Source: an uncultured SAR86 cluster bacterium
GTDB lineage: Bacteria > Pseudomonadota > Gammaproteobacteria > Magnimaribacterales > D2472
Assembly: GCA_902594515.1 (NCBI GenBank)
Contig: CACJML010000001.1
Location: forward strand, 1 to 64,000
DNA length: 64,000 nt
Reading direction: 5' to 3'
The notes under the pieces are model-generated. The model worked only from the letters and a program-made list of their open reading frames with translations, had not been told where the DNA came from and did no database searches. The position numbers were made by a program, and so were the translations under genes. Below are positions 31,680 through 41,835 of the stretch, one piece after another. Every line of letters starts with the position of its first letter. Position 1 is the stretch's first letter.

Positions 31680-33737
31680 TGCATCAGCATAGGCCATTGA
31701 TCCAGAAACCCATCTTTTGATTAACTTGTTTGCAAGCTGCCTATCCTCATTAAAGATTTTTTCAGCAATTAACTTTGTTTCCTCAAGATACCTGCTATCT
31801 CTGATTAGATTGGCATATTTAAAGGGAACTATTCCGGTTTGTTGTGCACCCATAATTTCACCTGGCCCCCTGATTTCAAGATCTTTTTCTGCAATCTTAA
31901 AACCATCCTGTGTTTGGCAAAGTACATCTAACCTCTCTGAGGAAACCTCATTAAGTTTATCTTTATGCAACAAAATGCAATAACTTTGCTTTGACCCTCT
32001 ACCAACTCTTCCTCTAAGCTGATGCAACTGGGCAAGACCGAACCGCTCTGCATTCTCAATGATCATTATGTCAGCATCAGGAACGTCAACCCCGACTTCA
32101 ATCACTGTTGTTGAGACAAGAATTTTTGTTTTTCCATCTCTAAATTTATCGATCTCTTCATTTTTTGAATCTTTTGAAAGCTTGCCGTGCACTAAACCAA
32201 CTTTATCCTCACCGAATTCATCGCATAAGATTTCATGGGTTTGAGTCACTGAACTTAAGTCCAATGTTTCAGATTCTTCAACCAGAGGACATATCCAATA
32301 AATCAGACTATTTTTAGAGATTGCCTCCCTCGTTCTAGATATAAGATTTTCCTTAGATTGCATTGACAACATCGAAGTAATGATTGGTTGTCTGCCTGGC
32401 GGCATTTCATCAATAACTGAAACATCCATGTTGGCATAAATGCTCATTGATAAAGTTCTTGGTATAGGGGTTGCGGTTAAGGTAAGTTGATGGGGATGGA
32501 TATTTTGATTTTCTGTTTTTTTAATCAGAGCAAGTCTCTGGTTAACACCAAAACGATGCTGCTCATCAATTATTGCCAATGCAAGATTGCAATACTCAAC
32601 ATCTGCCTGAAAAATTGCATGCGTGCCAACAATAAACTTAATTTTTCCTGCTTTAATTTTCTCAAGGATTTTTTTTCTGATGCTCTTAGTAAGACCGCTC
32701 GTCAGCAGTTCAATTTCATCGATATGATTTGGAAAAAAATTTTTTATATTTTCGAAGTGTTGTTGGGCAAGCAGAGTGGTTGGCGCCATAAATGCAGCTT
32801 GAAAATTTGAATCTAACGCTTTTGTTGCTGCAAGAACTGCAACCGCAGTTTTTCCTGAGCCAACATCACCTTGCACCAATCTCATCATGGGCTCAGATTT
32901 AATAAGATCTTTATTTATTTCGCTTTCAACCCTGGACTGAGCAGTAGTTAACTCATATGGAAACATCGAAAGAAAGTCCTCGCGCCAACTCCCATTTTCA
33001 ATGCAGGGCTCTGCTTTACTTGTTTTCATTTTTGATCTTAAAGAAACCATTCCAGTTTGAAATGCAATTAATTCTTCTTTAAGCAATTTAACTCTTGCAG
33101 GATGCGTTCCTCCTGGAATTAGATCATCGATAGGAATATCAGCACTTGGATTATGAATGATTTCTAAGGCATCCTTTATGGACAAGGCGTTATCATCACC
33201 ATAATGGTTCAAATTAATTGCTTCATCTTCAAAGTTGTAAACCTTAATTGCTTCTTGGATAAATTTTTTTATTTTATTCTGACTTATCCCTTTGCATATT
33301 CGGTATGTTGGATTGAGTGTTTTTTGAAGCGGCGGCAATTTTTGATTTATTTCATAATCGGGATGAATCATTTCTAAACCATATTTACTTAATGAGGTTT
33401 TGCCATAACATCTAATGCTTAAGCCTTTCTGAAATTGACGTGTTTGATTTGGATGAAAATAAAATAACCTTAGATTGAGATAAGAATAACCATCACTAAT
33501 TTTTGCAACCAACATTTTTCTAGGCCGATATATTGCTTGCACCGAAACAACTTCTCCTTCTATTAGTGCTTCCTCTCCAACATCTAGATTTGAAATAGGC
33601 GTAACCTTTGTCTTATTTTGATATGTGTTTGGCAAATGGAAACATAGGTCTTGAATTGTGAAAAGGCCTAAACTATTAAGCTGAGAAATCGTTGCAGCAC
33701 CAACACCATTTAGCTTTTGTAACTCTGAATTAGCCAC
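31677..33737 (-). CDS. recG: ATP-dependent DNA helicase RecG
   Basis: Superfamily 2 helicase of 686 residues that regresses stalled forks and processes Holliday junctions. It has an N-terminal OB-type wedge domain, Walker A GDVGSGKT, the DEQH box (DEQHRFGVNQR), TATPIPRTL, the motif V/VI region STTVIEVGVDVPDA and QLRGRVGRG, and the RecG-specific C-terminal QTGIVPFKYANL region. Full length for the family. In E. coli recG closes the spoT operon; here it is on the opposite strand, about 2.6 kb upstream of spoT. The start is close to the divergent SDR-fold gene. Confidence 0.97.
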   Translation of the reverse strand: MANSELQKLNGVGAATISQLNSLGLFTIQDLCFHLPNTYQNKTKVTPISNLDVGEEALIEGEVVSVQAIYRPRKMLVAKISDGYSYLNLRLFYFHPNQTRQFQKGLSIRCYGKTSLSKYGLEMIHPDYEINQKLPPLQKTLNPTYRICKGISQNKIKKFIQEAIKVYNFEDEAINLNHYGDDNALSIKDALEIIHNPSADIPIDDLIPGGTHPARVKLLKEELIAFQTGMVSLRSKMKTSKAEPCIENGSWREDFLSMFPYELTTAQSRVESEINKDLIKSEPMMRLVQGDVGSGKTAVAVLAATKALDSNFQAAFMAPTTLLAQQHFENIKNFFPNHIDEIELLTSGLTKSIRKKILEKIKAGKIKFIVGTHAIFQADVEYCNLALAIIDEQHRFGVNQRLALIKKTENQNIHPHQLTLTATPIPRTLSMSIYANMDVSVIDEMPPGRQPIITSMLSMQSKENLISRTREAISKNSLIYWICPLVEESETLDLSSVTQTHEILCDEFGEDKVGLVHGKLSKDSKNEEIDKFRDGKTKILVSTTVIEVGVDVPDADIMIIENAERFGLAQLHQLRGRVGRGSKQSYCILLHKDKLNEVSSERLDVLCQTQDGFKIAEKDLEIRGPGEIMGAQQTGIVPFKYANLIRDSRYLEETKLIAEKIFNEDRQLANKLIKRWVSGSMAYADA

Positions 33738-33774
33738 AACTGGATAATACTTTTAATATAAGCACTTTAAAAGA

Positions 33775-34554
33775 ATGAAAAAGAATATTTTATTTATTGG
33801 GTATGGAGATCTGGGTTCTCGTCTAGCTTCGATTGGTAATGACGATCTTGTGATAACTGGGATTTCTCGATCACTTAAACCCAGAATTATCCCTGATCAA
33901 TACCACTCTTTAGATTGGTTTAAAAATTCTGCTCAAAAAGTTGACCTTCTTAAAAACTATGACTGTCTCATCATCACGTTAACCCCAACATCATTTGATG
34001 AGGCGGGCTATAAAAAAGGTTATGAGGAGGGCATGAAGCTCATCTCTAAGTTAGTAAAAAATATATCATTTAAAAAGTCATTATTAATTTCATCCACACG
34101 AGTTTACAAAGACTCAGAAGAGCCAATTAATGAGCTTAGCAATATCAATTCAGAAGATTTTAGAGCCAAAAGCCTTTTAGAGAGCGAAGCAATCTATTCA
34201 AAAGAAATCAATTCATCGCAAAAGACAATCTTTAGATTATCTGGTTTATATGATCCCGAAATGAAGGATAAAATTTTTTATAAACAAGTGGATGAGTTTC
34301 AGAACAAGCTAATTCCAATAAGTGCAAATCTTAATCGGCTGAGTAGGGATCAGGCAGGTAGGATAATTATGAATTTTTGTATCAACAAAACAGATTTATT
34401 GCTGCTTAATGTAAGCGAACCAACGGTGCTTGCTCAAGAACGATTTAAAATGCTCTTCCCTGAAAAAAACTTCGATGATTTTTTTCGTATAGATAATCCT
34501 GGCAGGCAATTAGACATATCAAATTTATTAAAGAGTAAATTGCTTGATGGATAA
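33775..34554 (+). CDS. NAD(P)-binding epimerase/YeeZ-like protein
   Basis: Rossmann-fold protein of 259 residues opening with ILFIGYGDLGSRLA (GxGxxG variant), related to the extended SDR/NAD-dependent epimerase group that includes E. coli YeeZ. A STRVYKD segment (about 106-112) lies where the catalytic serine region of such proteins occurs, but the active-site YxxxK is not evident. YeeZ homologues have no firm function. It is upstream of yicC with a 19-base gap and probably co-transcribed. Confidence 0.75.
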   Translation: MKKNILFIGYGDLGSRLASIGNDDLVITGISRSLKPRIIPDQYHSLDWFKNSAQKVDLLKNYDCLIITLTPTSFDEAGYKKGYEEGMKLISKLVKNISFKKSLLISSTRVYKDSEEPINELSNINSEDFRAKSLLESEAIYSKEINSSQKTIFRLSGLYDPEMKDKIFYKQVDEFQNKLIPISANLNRLSRDQAGRIIMNFCINKTDLLLLNVSEPTVLAQERFKMLFPEKNFDDFFRIDNPGRQLDISNLLKSKLLDG

Positions 34555-34573
34555 AAATATATAATATCAATCT

Positions 34574-35422
34574 ATGATACAGAGCATGACCGGCTTCGGT
34601 TTTTCAAAACTTAGCAATAAAAATTTTGAAATATCTTGTGAGATAAAATCTGTCAACAGCAAATTTATTGATATTCATTTCAAGTCAGCTCAACAATCCT
34701 TTTCAGTAGAAGAGCATCTCAATCAAAAACTTAAATCTATTTTTAGGAGAGGACAATTTGATGTTAGGTTAAATGTGCTTGGGGGAAGTAGCCCAAAGCT
34801 TTCTATAAATAATGATGTGCTAGCGCAGCTTAACAAGGAAATTCAAAAGTCAAAGAATCTTGAGAATGTGACCCTTAAATTTAGTGATATTAAAAATTTT
34901 CCTGGCGCTGTTTCATTGTCTGAAGATTCTGCCATTAGTGACGCGCACTTAACAAAAATTATAAATAAGGCCATAGATGACTTAAAACGCTCAAGGTTGA
35001 GCGAAGGAAATAAAATATTAAAAGTTTTGAATATTAAAATTAAAAATATTCTTTCAATAGAAGCCTCACTCCGAAAAATGATTCCCTCAATAAATAAACA
35101 AAGAAAGAAAAATGTTAAAGAAAGACTTAATTATTTTTTAGATAATCCTAGTGAGGAAATTGAAAAAGAGATTGCTTTGCAGATTATGAAACAAGATGTT
35201 TCTGAGGAGTTAGACAGAATTGGTTTTCATATTAAAGAAATAAATAAGATTCTTAAATCAAATGGCCCTCATGGAAAAAAAATTGATTTTATGCTGCAAG
35301 AATTATTCAGAGAAGCAAATACCTTATCAGTTAAGCTTGATAATTCTAAAGCTAAGAAGCTTGCAATAAATCTAAAAATTCTTGTTGAGGAATTAAGAGA
35401 ACAATCACAAAACATTCAATGA
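34574..35422 (+). CDS. yicC: YicC-family endoribonuclease
   Basis: Protein of 282 residues that opens with the family-defining MIQSMTGFGFSK. It contains the N-terminal YicC domain and the C-terminal DUF1732 part (HGKKIDFMLQELFREANTLSVK). E. coli YicC is reported as an endoribonuclease acting on small RNAs such as RyhB. It overlaps gmk by four bases, and rpoZ-spoT follow, a widely conserved neighbourhood. Confidence 0.94.
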   Translation: MIQSMTGFGFSKLSNKNFEISCEIKSVNSKFIDIHFKSAQQSFSVEEHLNQKLKSIFRRGQFDVRLNVLGGSSPKLSINNDVLAQLNKEIQKSKNLENVTLKFSDIKNFPGAVSLSEDSAISDAHLTKIINKAIDDLKRSRLSEGNKILKVLNIKIKNILSIEASLRKMIPSINKQRKKNVKERLNYFLDNPSEEIEKEIALQIMKQDVSEELDRIGFHIKEINKILKSNGPHGKKIDFMLQELFREANTLSVKLDNSKAKKLAINLKILVEELREQSQNIQ

Positions 35423-36033
35423 AAGCCAAACTTTTTCTTATATCTGCAGCCTCGGGAACAGGGAAGTCTTCACTGATAAATGCAGTCTTGGATAATCTAA
35501 ATTCTAAAAATTTCAATGTAGAACTTTCAATCTCCCATACAACTCGAAAAAAAAGGGGCGGCAGTAAAGATTATTATATTTTTACCAGCGAAGATGATTT
35601 TAAAAATAAAGTAAGTAATGATTTCTTTTTAGAGCACGCATTAGTACATGGTAATTTTTATGGCACCTCGAAAGATTTCGTTGAAACAAAGATTGCTGAG
35701 GGGATAAATATCATCCTGGAGATAGATGTCCAAGGTGTTCAGCAAATTAAATCAACTAACTTTGCTCACGAATCTATTTTTTTGTTGCCGCCAAGTATTG
35801 ACTCGCTAACTGAAAGGCTGAATGAGAGAGGTACAAATTCTAAGGAAAGCATTGAGCTTAGACTTTCAAATGCAATGAAAGAAATACCCAGTTGCAAAGA
35901 CTATGATCATATCTTGGTCAATGATGTTTTTGAGGATTGTTGTAATGATCTTGCAAGAATAATCACTGGGGAAGACAGTTTTCCAATGAATTCAAAAAAA
36001 GAATTGTTTTTAACCAAACTATTGAATTCATAA
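35419..36033 (+). CDS. gmk: Guanylate kinase
   Basis: Phosphorylates GMP to GDP. It has the P-loop SAASGTGKSS (residues 8-17), the GMP-binding arginine and tyrosine region SHTTRKKRGG followed by YYIF, and the HGNFYGTS block. Length 204 is normal. It overlaps the yicC stop by four bases and precedes rpoZ by 36 bases, the usual gmk-rpoZ-spoT order; both GMP kinase and SpoT feed the guanine nucleotide pool. Confidence 0.96.
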   Translation: MKAKLFLISAASGTGKSSLINAVLDNLNSKNFNVELSISHTTRKKRGGSKDYYIFTSEDDFKNKVSNDFFLEHALVHGNFYGTSKDFVETKIAEGINIILEIDVQGVQQIKSTNFAHESIFLLPPSIDSLTERLNERGTNSKESIELRLSNAMKEIPSCKDYDHILVNDVFEDCCNDLARIITGEDSFPMNSKKELFLTKLLNS

Positions 36034-36069
36034 ACATAAAAACACTAAAATACGCCTCCGAGGTTAATT

Positions 36070-36342
36070 ATGGCTAGAATTACAGTTGAAGGATGTTTAG
36101 ACAAAGTACACAGTAGATTTGAATTAATTCTATTGGCTTCTGGTCGTGCAAGACAACTCTCAACAACCAGTCGAGAACCTCTGGTCGAGTGGGAAGATGA
36201 TAAACCTACTATCGTCGCTTTAAGAGAAATCGAAGAAGGGTTAATCAATAACGAAATCTTAGAAAAAACTCTTGAAGAAGATATGCTGCTTGATGAATTC
36301 TCTTTAGACAGGCAGAAACCAAAGGATGATATAGTGGGGTAA
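36070..36342 (+). CDS. rpoZ: RNA polymerase omega subunit
   Basis: Small core RNA-polymerase subunit (90 residues) that helps beta-prime folding and forms part of one ppGpp site. The characteristic N-terminus [29 protein letters not shown] is present in shortened quotation here: [15 protein letters not shown] and RARQL, then [15 protein letters not shown]. The length is family-typical. It is between gmk and spoT, the classic arrangement. Confidence 0.96.
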   Translation: MARITVEGCLDKVHSRFELILLASGRARQLSTTSREPLVEWEDDKPTIVALREIEEGLINNEILEKTLEEDMLLDEFSLDRQKPKDDIVG

Positions 36343-36365
36343 TGAAAAAACCCTCGGAGTATTAA

Positions 36366-38579
36366 TTGAGCGATCAATTAGCAGCCACCAACCTTTCAGT
36401 TCTTAATAATCCAGATCAATCAAATCTAGTAAGACTTCCGCAGGATATATTTAAAAAAGCTTCTGCATATTTTGATAAAAAAGAAGTTAAAAAAATCAAT
36501 TTAGCCTATTGTGTTGCGCTCGAGGCGCATGAAGGCCAGCTTAGAAGAGACGGATCTCCTTATATTTCTCATCCTGTTGAAGTAGCTTCTATCTTGCTCG
36601 ATCTAAAAGTTGATCTTGATTCCGTATGTGCAGGCTTCATGCATGATGTTTTAGAAGATTGCGATGTTCAAAAAACCACTCTAGAAAAAATGTTTGGCAA
36701 GGATGTAGTCAGCATTATCGACGGCGTCAGCAAACTTAATAAAATGGATTTTAAAAATATTGCTGAGAGGAATGCAGGCAGTTTTCAAAAAATGGCATTA
36801 GCTATGTCTAAAGACATACGTGTAATCTTAGTTAAGTTATGCGATCGATTGCATAACATGAGAACAATTGATTTTCTGCCAAGAGATAAGCAAATTCAAA
36901 AATGCATCGAGACGCTAGATGTTTATGGACCCATAGCCATACGAATAGGAATGCAAAATCTTAGAGAAGAGCTCGAAGATAGAGCTTTTAAATGCTTGCA
37001 TCCAATGAGAGCAAGACTCCTTAAATCAGCAATCAAAAATGCAAAAAGAGGCCGCGAAAGAATTGTTTACAAACTTAAAAAGGAAATTAAGAAAAACTTA
37101 AAAGATAATGGAGTGCAGGCAACGGTAAAAGGAAGACAAAAAAGTCTTTTTAGTCTCTACAGAAAAATTAAATATCGCAAACGACCGTTTAATGAAATTT
37201 TAGATGTTTTTGCCTTTCGAATAATTGTTAATTCTGTTGATGATGCTTACAGGAGTTTGGGCATTGTTCATAATTTTTATAAACCCATTGAAAACCGTTT
37301 TAAAGATTATGTTGCCATTCCAAAAAGTAATGGGTATCAGGCATTACATACAACTCTTATTGCCCTTGAGGGCATTCCAATTGAAGTTCAGATCCAAACA
37401 AAAAATATGGTTGAGATTGCAGAAAATGGCGTTGCTGCACATTGGGCATATAAAACAGAGAAATCCGATGCCTCAGAGGGTCTCGGAGCTCGTAAATGGC
37501 TCAAAAGCATAATTGATTATGATAAAGAAGCCAAAAACTCAAATGAGTTTTTTGAAACAATAAAATCTGATCTCTTTAATAATGAAGTATATGTATTTAC
37601 CCCAGATGGAGATATTCTTAATCTAAAAAATGGCGCAACTCCAATTGACTTTGCCTATGAGCTCCACACAGATATTGGTAATAAAACTGTTGGATGTAAA
37701 GTTAACAGAAAATATGCTCCGTTGAACATTCAATTAGAAAGCGGGCAGAGCATAGAGATTGAGGTTTCTGAAGATGCTGAGCCAAGTCCGGCATGGCTTA
37801 ACTTTGTTACCACAAGCAAAGCCAGAAGTGCCATTCGATCGAGTTTGAGGCAGCAAAAAATATCTCAAGCAAGGAAAGCCGGTAAAGTAATGCTTGAATC
37901 TGAACTTGCAAGAAGCGGACTAAGTCTTGAAGACTATCGTGGCAGCAGATTACAAGGAGTCCTTAAGCTGCTTGGCGTTGACTCATTAAATAATCTTTTA
38001 ACTGATCTTGGATTGGGAAGAAAAACAGGCGCAATAGTTGCTGAGAAATTTTTTGAAGAGGTTCAGGCTAAGGGCTCAAAAAACAAAGTTTCTGGGTCAT
38101 TAATACTTGAAGATCACAATATTGAGGGCGTTACCGTTGTTTATGCTAAGTGTTGCATGCCCGTATATGGAGATCCTATTAAAGCTCATACAGATACTGA
38201 CAGGGGAATTGTGATTCATCATTCAAGATGCAGACAGCTTTCAAAGAATCGAGATGACGCCTCAAGGTTCTTTTCAGCTATTTGGGGAGACAACCGGCAA
38301 GAGAGGTATTATCGAGCACATATCAAGATAGTTGGTGAAGATCGTCCTGGTAGCTTGGCGGATTTAGCTTCAGTCTTTGCAAAAATGAATATCAACATAT
38401 CCAATGCCAGAACTAGGGATCTCGATACTAAATTTACTGAGTTCATGTTTGAGGGTGATGTTCTCAATTTACAGCATCTTCAGGCTTTGATGAAAAAAAT
38501 TAGATCAAAGAAATTTGTTAATAGTTGTGTGAGGATCATCAACGATGCAAAGAGCAAAAATGAAAAAACAAATTATTAA
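36366..38579 (+). CDS. spoT: Bifunctional (p)ppGpp synthase/hydrolase SpoT
   Basis: Stringent-response enzyme of 737 residues. The hydrolase HD domain is intact (H69 in SHPVEVA, H93-D94 in HDVLED), so it can degrade ppGpp, unlike RelA. The synthetase domain shows RKIKYRKRPFNEILDVFAFR in part, and KDYVAIPKSNGYQALHT. A TGS domain (VFTPDGDILNLKNGATPIDFAYELH in part) and a C-terminal ACT domain (GEDRPGSLADLASVFAKMNI in part) follow. The start is TTG at 36366, 24 bases after rpoZ. No separate relA is visible in the window. Confidence 0.95.
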   Translation: MSDQLAATNLSVLNNPDQSNLVRLPQDIFKKASAYFDKKEVKKINLAYCVALEAHEGQLRRDGSPYISHPVEVASILLDLKVDLDSVCAGFMHDVLEDCDVQKTTLEKMFGKDVVSIIDGVSKLNKMDFKNIAERNAGSFQKMALAMSKDIRVILVKLCDRLHNMRTIDFLPRDKQIQKCIETLDVYGPIAIRIGMQNLREELEDRAFKCLHPMRARLLKSAIKNAKRGRERIVYKLKKEIKKNLKDNGVQATVKGRQKSLFSLYRKIKYRKRPFNEILDVFAFRIIVNSVDDAYRSLGIVHNFYKPIENRFKDYVAIPKSNGYQALHTTLIALEGIPIEVQIQTKNMVEIAENGVAAHWAYKTEKSDASEGLGARKWLKSIIDYDKEAKNSNEFFETIKSDLFNNEVYVFTPDGDILNLKNGATPIDFAYELHTDIGNKTVGCKVNRKYAPLNIQLESGQSIEIEVSEDAEPSPAWLNFVTTSKARSAIRSSLRQQKISQARKAGKVMLESELARSGLSLEDYRGSRLQGVLKLLGVDSLNNLLTDLGLGRKTGAIVAEKFFEEVQAKGSKNKVSGSLILEDHNIEGVTVVYAKCCMPVYGDPIKAHTDTDRGIVIHHSRCRQLSKNRDDASRFFSAIWGDNRQERYYRAHIKIVGEDRPGSLADLASVFAKMNINISNARTRDLDTKFTEFMFEGDVLNLQHLQALMKKIRSKKFVNSCVRIINDAKSKNEKTNY

Positions 38580-38946
38580 AACAAAAAATGCACCTACTGC
38601 AATTGGGCCATACAATCAAGCTGTAAAAGCAGGGAATACAGTTTACATCTCTGGACAAATCCCTCTTGATCATGTCTCTGGAAAATTAGTTGATTCATCA
38701 TTTCCAGATCAAGTTAATAAAGTATTCGATAACCTAACAGCAATCGCTGCGGCAGCGGATTCAGATCTCAATGACGCAGTTAAACTAACAATTTACTTAT
38801 CAGACTTATCAAAATTTGGTGAGGTAAATTCGATTATGGAAGCTAGGATGAATGCACCATATCCTGCTCGAGTAACCATTCAGGCTGCAAAACTACCTCT
38901 AGATGCAGAAATAGAAATCGATGCCATTTTAGTAATACCTAATTAA
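38560..38946 (+). CDS. ridA: Reactive intermediate/imine deaminase RidA
   Basis: Protein of 128 residues that hydrolyses reactive enamine/imine intermediates from PLP enzymes, protecting other enzymes. I choose ATG 38560 (MKKQIIKTKNAP) because homologues begin there; ATG 38545 lies within spoT. Family marks are NAPTAIGPYNQAVKAG, the YISGQIPLD block and the substrate arginine in APYPARVTIQAAKLP. It overlaps the 3' end of spoT and is followed by pyrB one base after the stop region. Confidence 0.93.
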   Translation: MKKQIIKTKNAPTAIGPYNQAVKAGNTVYISGQIPLDHVSGKLVDSSFPDQVNKVFDNLTAIAAAADSDLNDAVKLTIYLSDLSKFGEVNSIMEARMNAPYPARVTIQAAKLPLDAEIEIDAILVIPN

Positions 38947-38947
38947 T

Positions 38948-39853
38948 ATGAATTTAATCGATATTGAGTCTTTAAATATAAAAGAGATAGAAGATATTGT
39001 TTCGCTTGCTTCCCAATTTAGATCAGACATAGGTGGATTCAACCAAGAACCTATATATGGTGATAAGAAAGTAGGAATTCTTTTTTTTGAACCTAGCACA
39101 AGGACAAAATCCTCTTTTGAGATTGCATTATTAAATTTAGGCACACAATATATTGATATTCATCCAGATTCCTCTTCAATAACTAAAGGTGAATCGTTAG
39201 AGAACACCATCGAAACCCTTGCATTAATGGGTATAGAGCTTTTTATTATCAGGCATCCTGACAATGTAATTTATGACCTTGCTTCAAAGTTTCCAAATCT
39301 AAGTTTTATCAATGCTGGAGCAGGCATTACTTCGCATCCAACTCAAGCACTCTCAGATTTACTTACCGTTAAAGAATTTAAAAAAGATTTATCAAAACTA
39401 AATATTTCAATCATTGGTGACCTTGATCACTCAAGGGTTGCTCGCTCATTTATTGAGCTTACTAAAAAAATAGGTTGTGCCAGTTTAAGATTTTCAGGTT
39501 TGCCTGAACTTTGTTCTAATTTCTTAGAGACAGATTATGGCAGCTTCCATGAAGATCTAGACTCTGCAATTGAGGATGCTGATTTAATTATGGGTTTAAG
39601 GATACAAAGAGAAAGAATTCAGGAAGCCCTTAGCATTGAACATTCTGAGTATTTAAAAAGATATCAACTCACCGAATCAAGATTAGCATTAGCAGCCAAG
39701 GACTATATGGTTTTTCATCCGGGACCAGTTAATTATGGAATCGAGTTTGAAAAAGAAATTGCTGACTTGGAAAATTGCAAAGTGTCTCATCAAGTTGCAA
39801 ATGGTGTTGGTCTTAGAATGGCAGTTTTAGCTAAACTTTTTTCTGAGCAATAA
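38948..39853 (+). CDS. pyrB: Aspartate carbamoyltransferase, catalytic subunit
   Basis: First committed pyrimidine step: carbamoyl phosphate plus aspartate to carbamoyl aspartate. The carbamoyl-phosphate loop FEPSTRTKSSFE (S50-T53) and HPTQALSDLLT near 131, and FHPGPVNYGIEF with the aspartate-binding region near 255, are intact. Length 301 is normal. No regulatory subunit PyrI or PyrC is adjacent; pyrE lies 600 bases away on the opposite strand. Its 3' end overlaps ribE convergently by 23 bases. Confidence 0.95.
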   Translation: MNLIDIESLNIKEIEDIVSLASQFRSDIGGFNQEPIYGDKKVGILFFEPSTRTKSSFEIALLNLGTQYIDIHPDSSSITKGESLENTIETLALMGIELFIIRHPDNVIYDLASKFPNLSFINAGAGITSHPTQALSDLLTVKEFKKDLSKLNISIIGDLDHSRVARSFIELTKKIGCASLRFSGLPELCSNFLETDYGSFHEDLDSAIEDADLIMGLRIQRERIQEALSIEHSEYLKRYQLTESRLALAAKDYMVFHPGPVNYGIEFEKEIADLENCKVSHQVANGVGLRMAVLAKLFSEQ

Positions 39854-40445
39854 TTTTTTCAACGCTTTCAACCGTAATCAAAGTACTCTGCTCGATCTCA
39901 ATATTAACTTTTGATTTTTCTGATAATTCGTCTAGGTTTGTAATTTTTAATGTTTCTGGAATCAAGTGAATGAAAAATGAATTTTTATTCACTTTTCCAA
40001 TGGTTAAGCTGCATCCATTGATGCCAATGTACCCTTTGTAAAAAATATATTTCATCATCTTGGACGGAAGGGTGATTAACATGTCTTTAGTTTGATTCGA
40101 AACTTTAGTTACTTTTGATACTGTTCCCTCACAATGAATATGGCCTGACAATAAGTGGCCACCAATTTCAGTTTTTACAGTCATTGAGCGTTCTAAATTA
40201 ACCTTTGTACCCTTTTTAATCTGCTTAAGGTTTGTTAAGGACAGAGTTTCGTCAATTACATCAAACTGGAGCATCTCAGAACTACCTTTTTTTGAAGTCA
40301 GACAAACTCCATTGACCGCAACACTGGCTCCTTTCTTTAACCCTTTTAGAAATTTTTTTGAACATTTAATTGAAATTGAACTATAGCCCTTATTAGATTT
40401 AACAGACGAAACAACACCTTGTTCAGTTACGATCCCTGTGAACAT
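39831..40445 (-). CDS. ribE: Riboflavin synthase alpha chain
   Basis: Dismutation of two 6,7-dimethyl-8-ribityllumazines to riboflavin. The start MFTGIVTEQGVV, VNGVCLT and DVIDETLSLTNL (first lumazine-binding repeat) and the second repeat (IGGHLLSGHIHCEGTV, INGCSLTIGKV, HLIPETLKITNL) show both tandem domains. Length 204 is normal. pyrE lies immediately upstream with no gap and rph beyond it, an operon otherwise unrelated to riboflavin. Confidence 0.95.
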   Translation of the reverse strand: MFTGIVTEQGVVSSVKSNKGYSSISIKCSKKFLKGLKKGASVAVNGVCLTSKKGSSEMLQFDVIDETLSLTNLKQIKKGTKVNLERSMTVKTEIGGHLLSGHIHCEGTVSKVTKVSNQTKDMLITLPSKMMKYIFYKGYIGINGCSLTIGKVNKNSFFIHLIPETLKITNLDELSEKSKVNIEIEQSTLITVESVEKIIAQKKV

Positions 40446-41090
40446 CTAGGCTCCCCACTCATCCCGATAGCTTTCCATGCTATTAATAAATTCTGCTTGA
40501 TCACTTTGCTTGAGAAATCTTATTAAATCATCAAGACAAATTACAGAGAGAACTTTAAGGTTGTAGGTTTGTTCTAGCTCAAAGCTTGCAGATTGAGCTG
40601 ATGCACCTTTTTCCTGTCTATTTAACCCAACCAAGATACCAGACGGTGTTGCATCATTTTCTAAAATTAAATCAATAGATTCCTTGGCGGCAGTTCCTGC
40701 TGAAAGTACATCGTCAACTATCACAACATTCCCAGAGGGACTTTGACCAATAAACATCCCACCTTCACCATGATCTTTAACTTCTTTTCTATTAAAACAA
40801 AGTGATAATGAAGGGTTGGTTTTTTTGAGATGCATACCCAACATGCTTCCAAAAATAGTGCCTTTGTAGGCAGGCCCAAACAATTGGTTGATGTCCGAAC
40901 CAAATTCTAAAAACTTATGAGCAAACCCTTCGATGATGATGTTTATATCTGCATCAAAAAGTAATTTTGATGCGTTAAAAAAATATGGACTTTGTCTGCC
41001 AGATTTTAGGGTGAAGGTTCCAAATTCTAATGCGCCTACACGCATGGCTTCATTAATAAAGTTAATTTGATAATCTTTTAATTGAGACAT
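40446..41090 (-). CDS. pyrE: Orotate phosphoribosyltransferase
   Basis: Transfers the PRPP ribosyl phosphate to orotate to give OMP. The PRPP-binding motif [17 protein letters not shown] lies near residues 118-134, and [11 protein letters not shown] near 65. Length 214 is normal. The order rph-pyrE matches many gammaproteobacteria, with pyrE overlapping rph by 13 bases, so they should be coupled. Confidence 0.96.
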   Translation of the reverse strand: MSQLKDYQINFINEAMRVGALEFGTFTLKSGRQSPYFFNASKLLFDADINIIIEGFAHKFLEFGSDINQLFGPAYKGTIFGSMLGMHLKKTNPSLSLCFNRKEVKDHGEGGMFIGQSPSGNVVIVDDVLSAGTAAKESIDLILENDATPSGILVGLNRQEKGASAQSASFELEQTYNLKVLSVICLDDLIRFLKQSDQAEFINSMESYRDEWGA

Positions 41091-41791
41091 TTTTTCTGAA
41101 GCTCAATCAAATGGCTAATGCCTTTTTTCCCAATATCCAACATCTGCTCAAGTTGCTCATTTGAAAATGGTTTTTCTTCTGCAGTGCCTTGTATTTCAAT
41201 GATGCCATTATCTTCATCCATGACTAGATTAAGATCAGTTTCAGCTGAAGAGTCCTCTGTATAGTCAAGATCTAAAATAGGCTGATCGTTAAGGAGGCCA
41301 ATGGAAATGGCAGCCACATGTTTTTTTATAGCCCTATGATCCTTTAATTTATTTTGAATTGCAGAAAATAAAGCAATACAGCCTCCGGTAATTGAGGCAG
41401 TGCGGGTTCCCCCATCAGCTTGAATCACATCACAGTCTATTGTGATGGTGTGATCTTTTAAATATTCCAAGTTCACACTTTGTCGAAGAGATCTACCGAT
41501 AAGTCTCTGAATTTCTTGTGTTCTGCCGCTTTGTTTTCCTCGGGCAGCCTCTCTTCCCATTCTCTCATGAGTTGATCTTGGAAGCATTCCATACTCAGCT
41601 GTGATCCATCCCTCATTGCTATTTTTCATCCACCTGGGTACAGAATTTTCAATTGACGCCGTGCAAATCACATGAGTATTTCCAAACCTAATTAATGCAG
41701 ATCCTTCGGCATTACTAATGATGCCTGTTTCAACATTGACGTCTCTAAGCTGGTCAAAAGCTCTGTCGTTTGATCTTTTCATGAGAAGCAT
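41078..41791 (-). CDS. rph: Ribonuclease PH
   Basis: Phosphorolytic 3'-5' exoribonuclease that trims tRNA precursors. Family blocks are [43 protein letters not shown] (quoted in parts: [32 protein letters not shown]) and the [19 protein letters not shown] active-site loop. Length 237 is normal. The more usual start is the internal ATG giving [13 protein letters not shown] (41782); the three extra residues MLL are probably not translated. It is followed by pyrE with overlap. Confidence 0.95.
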   Translation of the reverse strand: MLLMKRSNDRAFDQLRDVNVETGIISNAEGSALIRFGNTHVICTASIENSVPRWMKNSNEGWITAEYGMLPRSTHERMGREAARGKQSGRTQEIQRLIGRSLRQSVNLEYLKDHTITIDCDVIQADGGTRTASITGGCIALFSAIQNKLKDHRAIKKHVAAISIGLLNDQPILDLDYTEDSSAETDLNLVMDEDNGIIEIQGTAEEKPFSNEQLEQMLDIGKKGISHLIELQKKCLN

Positions 41792-41835
41792 TATATCCTT
41801 TATAATTCTTTAATCATTCATTGGAATTAATTAGT